Below, one piece after another: positions 4,766-5,232 of a stretch of 5,232 nucleotides of DNA. Position 1 is the stretch's first letter. Each line of letters begins with the position of its first letter. Made by a program: the position numbers and the translations under genes. The notes under the pieces were generated by a model. The model was given only the letters and a program-made list of their open reading frames with translations, did no database searches and had not been told where the DNA came from. Origin of the DNA: Hyphomicrobiaceae bacterium (GTDB taxonomy: Bacteria > Pseudomonadota > Alphaproteobacteria > Rhizobiales > HXMU1428-3); assembly GCA_028285025.1 (NCBI GenBank), contig JANQQH010000397.1, forward strand, positions 1 through 5,232, written 5' to 3'.

Positions 4766-5232
4766 GAATATACAAGAGTGAAGTTCAAAAACTCAATTAA
4801 TTGAAATTTTATATGACTAGGGTGTTTAGCCACACGGTGCGATTGATTGGGCTAAACCTAAATCGATTTGGTTCCTTTTGTCACCATTTAGTGATGTTTT
4901 CGTATAGTGTAAGTCTCTTTAAGGTTTTCAGAGTCGTTTTACGAAGTTGTATGCATTTAAGAATGTATAGAGGAGTTCTTTCACTTGTTGGTGTGAAGTG
5001 TAGTGGTATCTTTTGACGTTTGCTTGTTTAATAGTACGTTTGAAGAGAAGAGTGCGTTAATGCGGAATTGTTTCCTGCAAGGCGTATAAACAATCATCCA
5101 AAGGTAAAAGTATGTGTTTGCGAAAGGCCACAACGATAACCTCTTCTTCCGACGTTAACACCATATAACGCGGGCTTTTAGAGTCCATCTTGGTCATGAA
5201 CAAAGGTTCGCTTCTTCCACTTGGTAACCGCC
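4760..5232 (-). mobile_element. Decayed IS481-family insertion sequence (one end; runs off the window)
   Basis: The transposase remnant on the minus strand defines the element. The end beyond the transposase C-terminus is guessed at 4760, where the plus strand reads TGTCAAGAAT and so starts with the TG usual for IS481-type ends. The opposite end lies outside the window, so neither the terminal repeat nor a target duplication can be verified. The element is incapable of transposing itself. Confidence 0.6.
4809..5232 (-). pseudogene. IS481-family transposase, frameshifted and internally deleted
   Basis: Read from the right edge on the minus strand, one frame gives TKWKKRT, matching the segment after the helix-turn-helix. 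Near 5190 the match moves to another frame (VLTSEEEVIVVAFRKHILLP, then LDDCLYALQETIPH). At 5060 one base is missing (CATTA for CATTTA) and the family's next residues continue in a third frame as LTHSSL. At about 5039-5045 the sequence jumps directly to RTIKQANVKRYHY, so the central DDE catalytic region is deleted. The C-terminus continues as ELLYTFLNAYNFVKRL, shifts frame again near 4928, then reads LKRLTLYENITKW, a TGA at 4881-4883, QKEPNRF, and finally LNT at 4821-4829, where the family normally ends. Intact members are about 315-320 residues. Family identification is from memory of IS481 transposases and is strong over both conserved ends. Confidence 0.88.

Noticed and set aside
4512..4781. 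89-codon plus-strand ORF
   Set aside because: It is antisense to the start of the secreted protein gene and crosses its promoter; no family resemblance.
4801..5016. 71-codon plus-strand ORF
   Set aside because: It is the reverse strand of the IS481 transposase remnant, whose minus-strand match explains the region.
1..5232. CRISPR arrays, tRNA or rRNA genes, toxin-antitoxin or phage modules
   Set aside because: I scanned for regularly spaced repeats, cloverleaf arms and typical protein motifs and saw none.

Overview
The window looks like a piece of an alphaproteobacterial chromosome, probably from Hyphomicrobiales or a related order. The SUV3-type RNA helicase start, the DUF3108 exported protein and the ribosomal protein L28 all have forms typical of that class. 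No 16S or other lineage marker is present, so the order is an inference. The left two thirds are ordinary chromosome. The right third, after rpmB, is AT-rich and accessory in character.

Layout. 1-647 (minus) is the N-terminal part of a SUV3-like helicase whose 3' end lies outside the window. 648-983 is the divergent gap to msrA. 984-1646 (plus) is an exported MsrA methionine sulfoxide reductase with its full catalytic set. The convergent gap 1647-1845 holds a 65-bp inverted-repeat element with CTAG at both edges and a bidirectional terminator with a 12-bp tandem duplication in its loop. 1846-2751 (minus) encodes a DUF3108 exported protein. 2752-3246 is a long divergent gap with a good alphaproteobacterial promoter and a leader of about 185 nt containing three hairpins. 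3247-3537 is rpmB (L28), followed by a clear intrinsic terminator. 3600-3802 is noncoding, with two interleaved inverted repeats. 3803-4702 (minus) is a secreted protein I do not recognise. From about 4809 to the right edge (minus) is a decayed IS481-family transposase, visible only when several frames are read together. It has three frameshifts, a nonsense codon and an internal deletion that removed the DDE core.

Functions. L28 and the helicase are housekeeping RNA and translation functions. MsrA (periplasmic methionine repair) and DUF3108 are envelope-side proteins. They are convergent and share a terminator, so they are separate transcription units. The unknown secreted gene is next to the IS481 remnant, and its best promoter candidate straddles the likely edge of that element.

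I do not see a convincing new multi-gene system (no CRISPR, toxin-antitoxin, defence or phage module). The items most worth following up are the rpmB leader, the short inverted-repeat element after msrA, and the unknown secreted protein with its possible IS-derived promoter.
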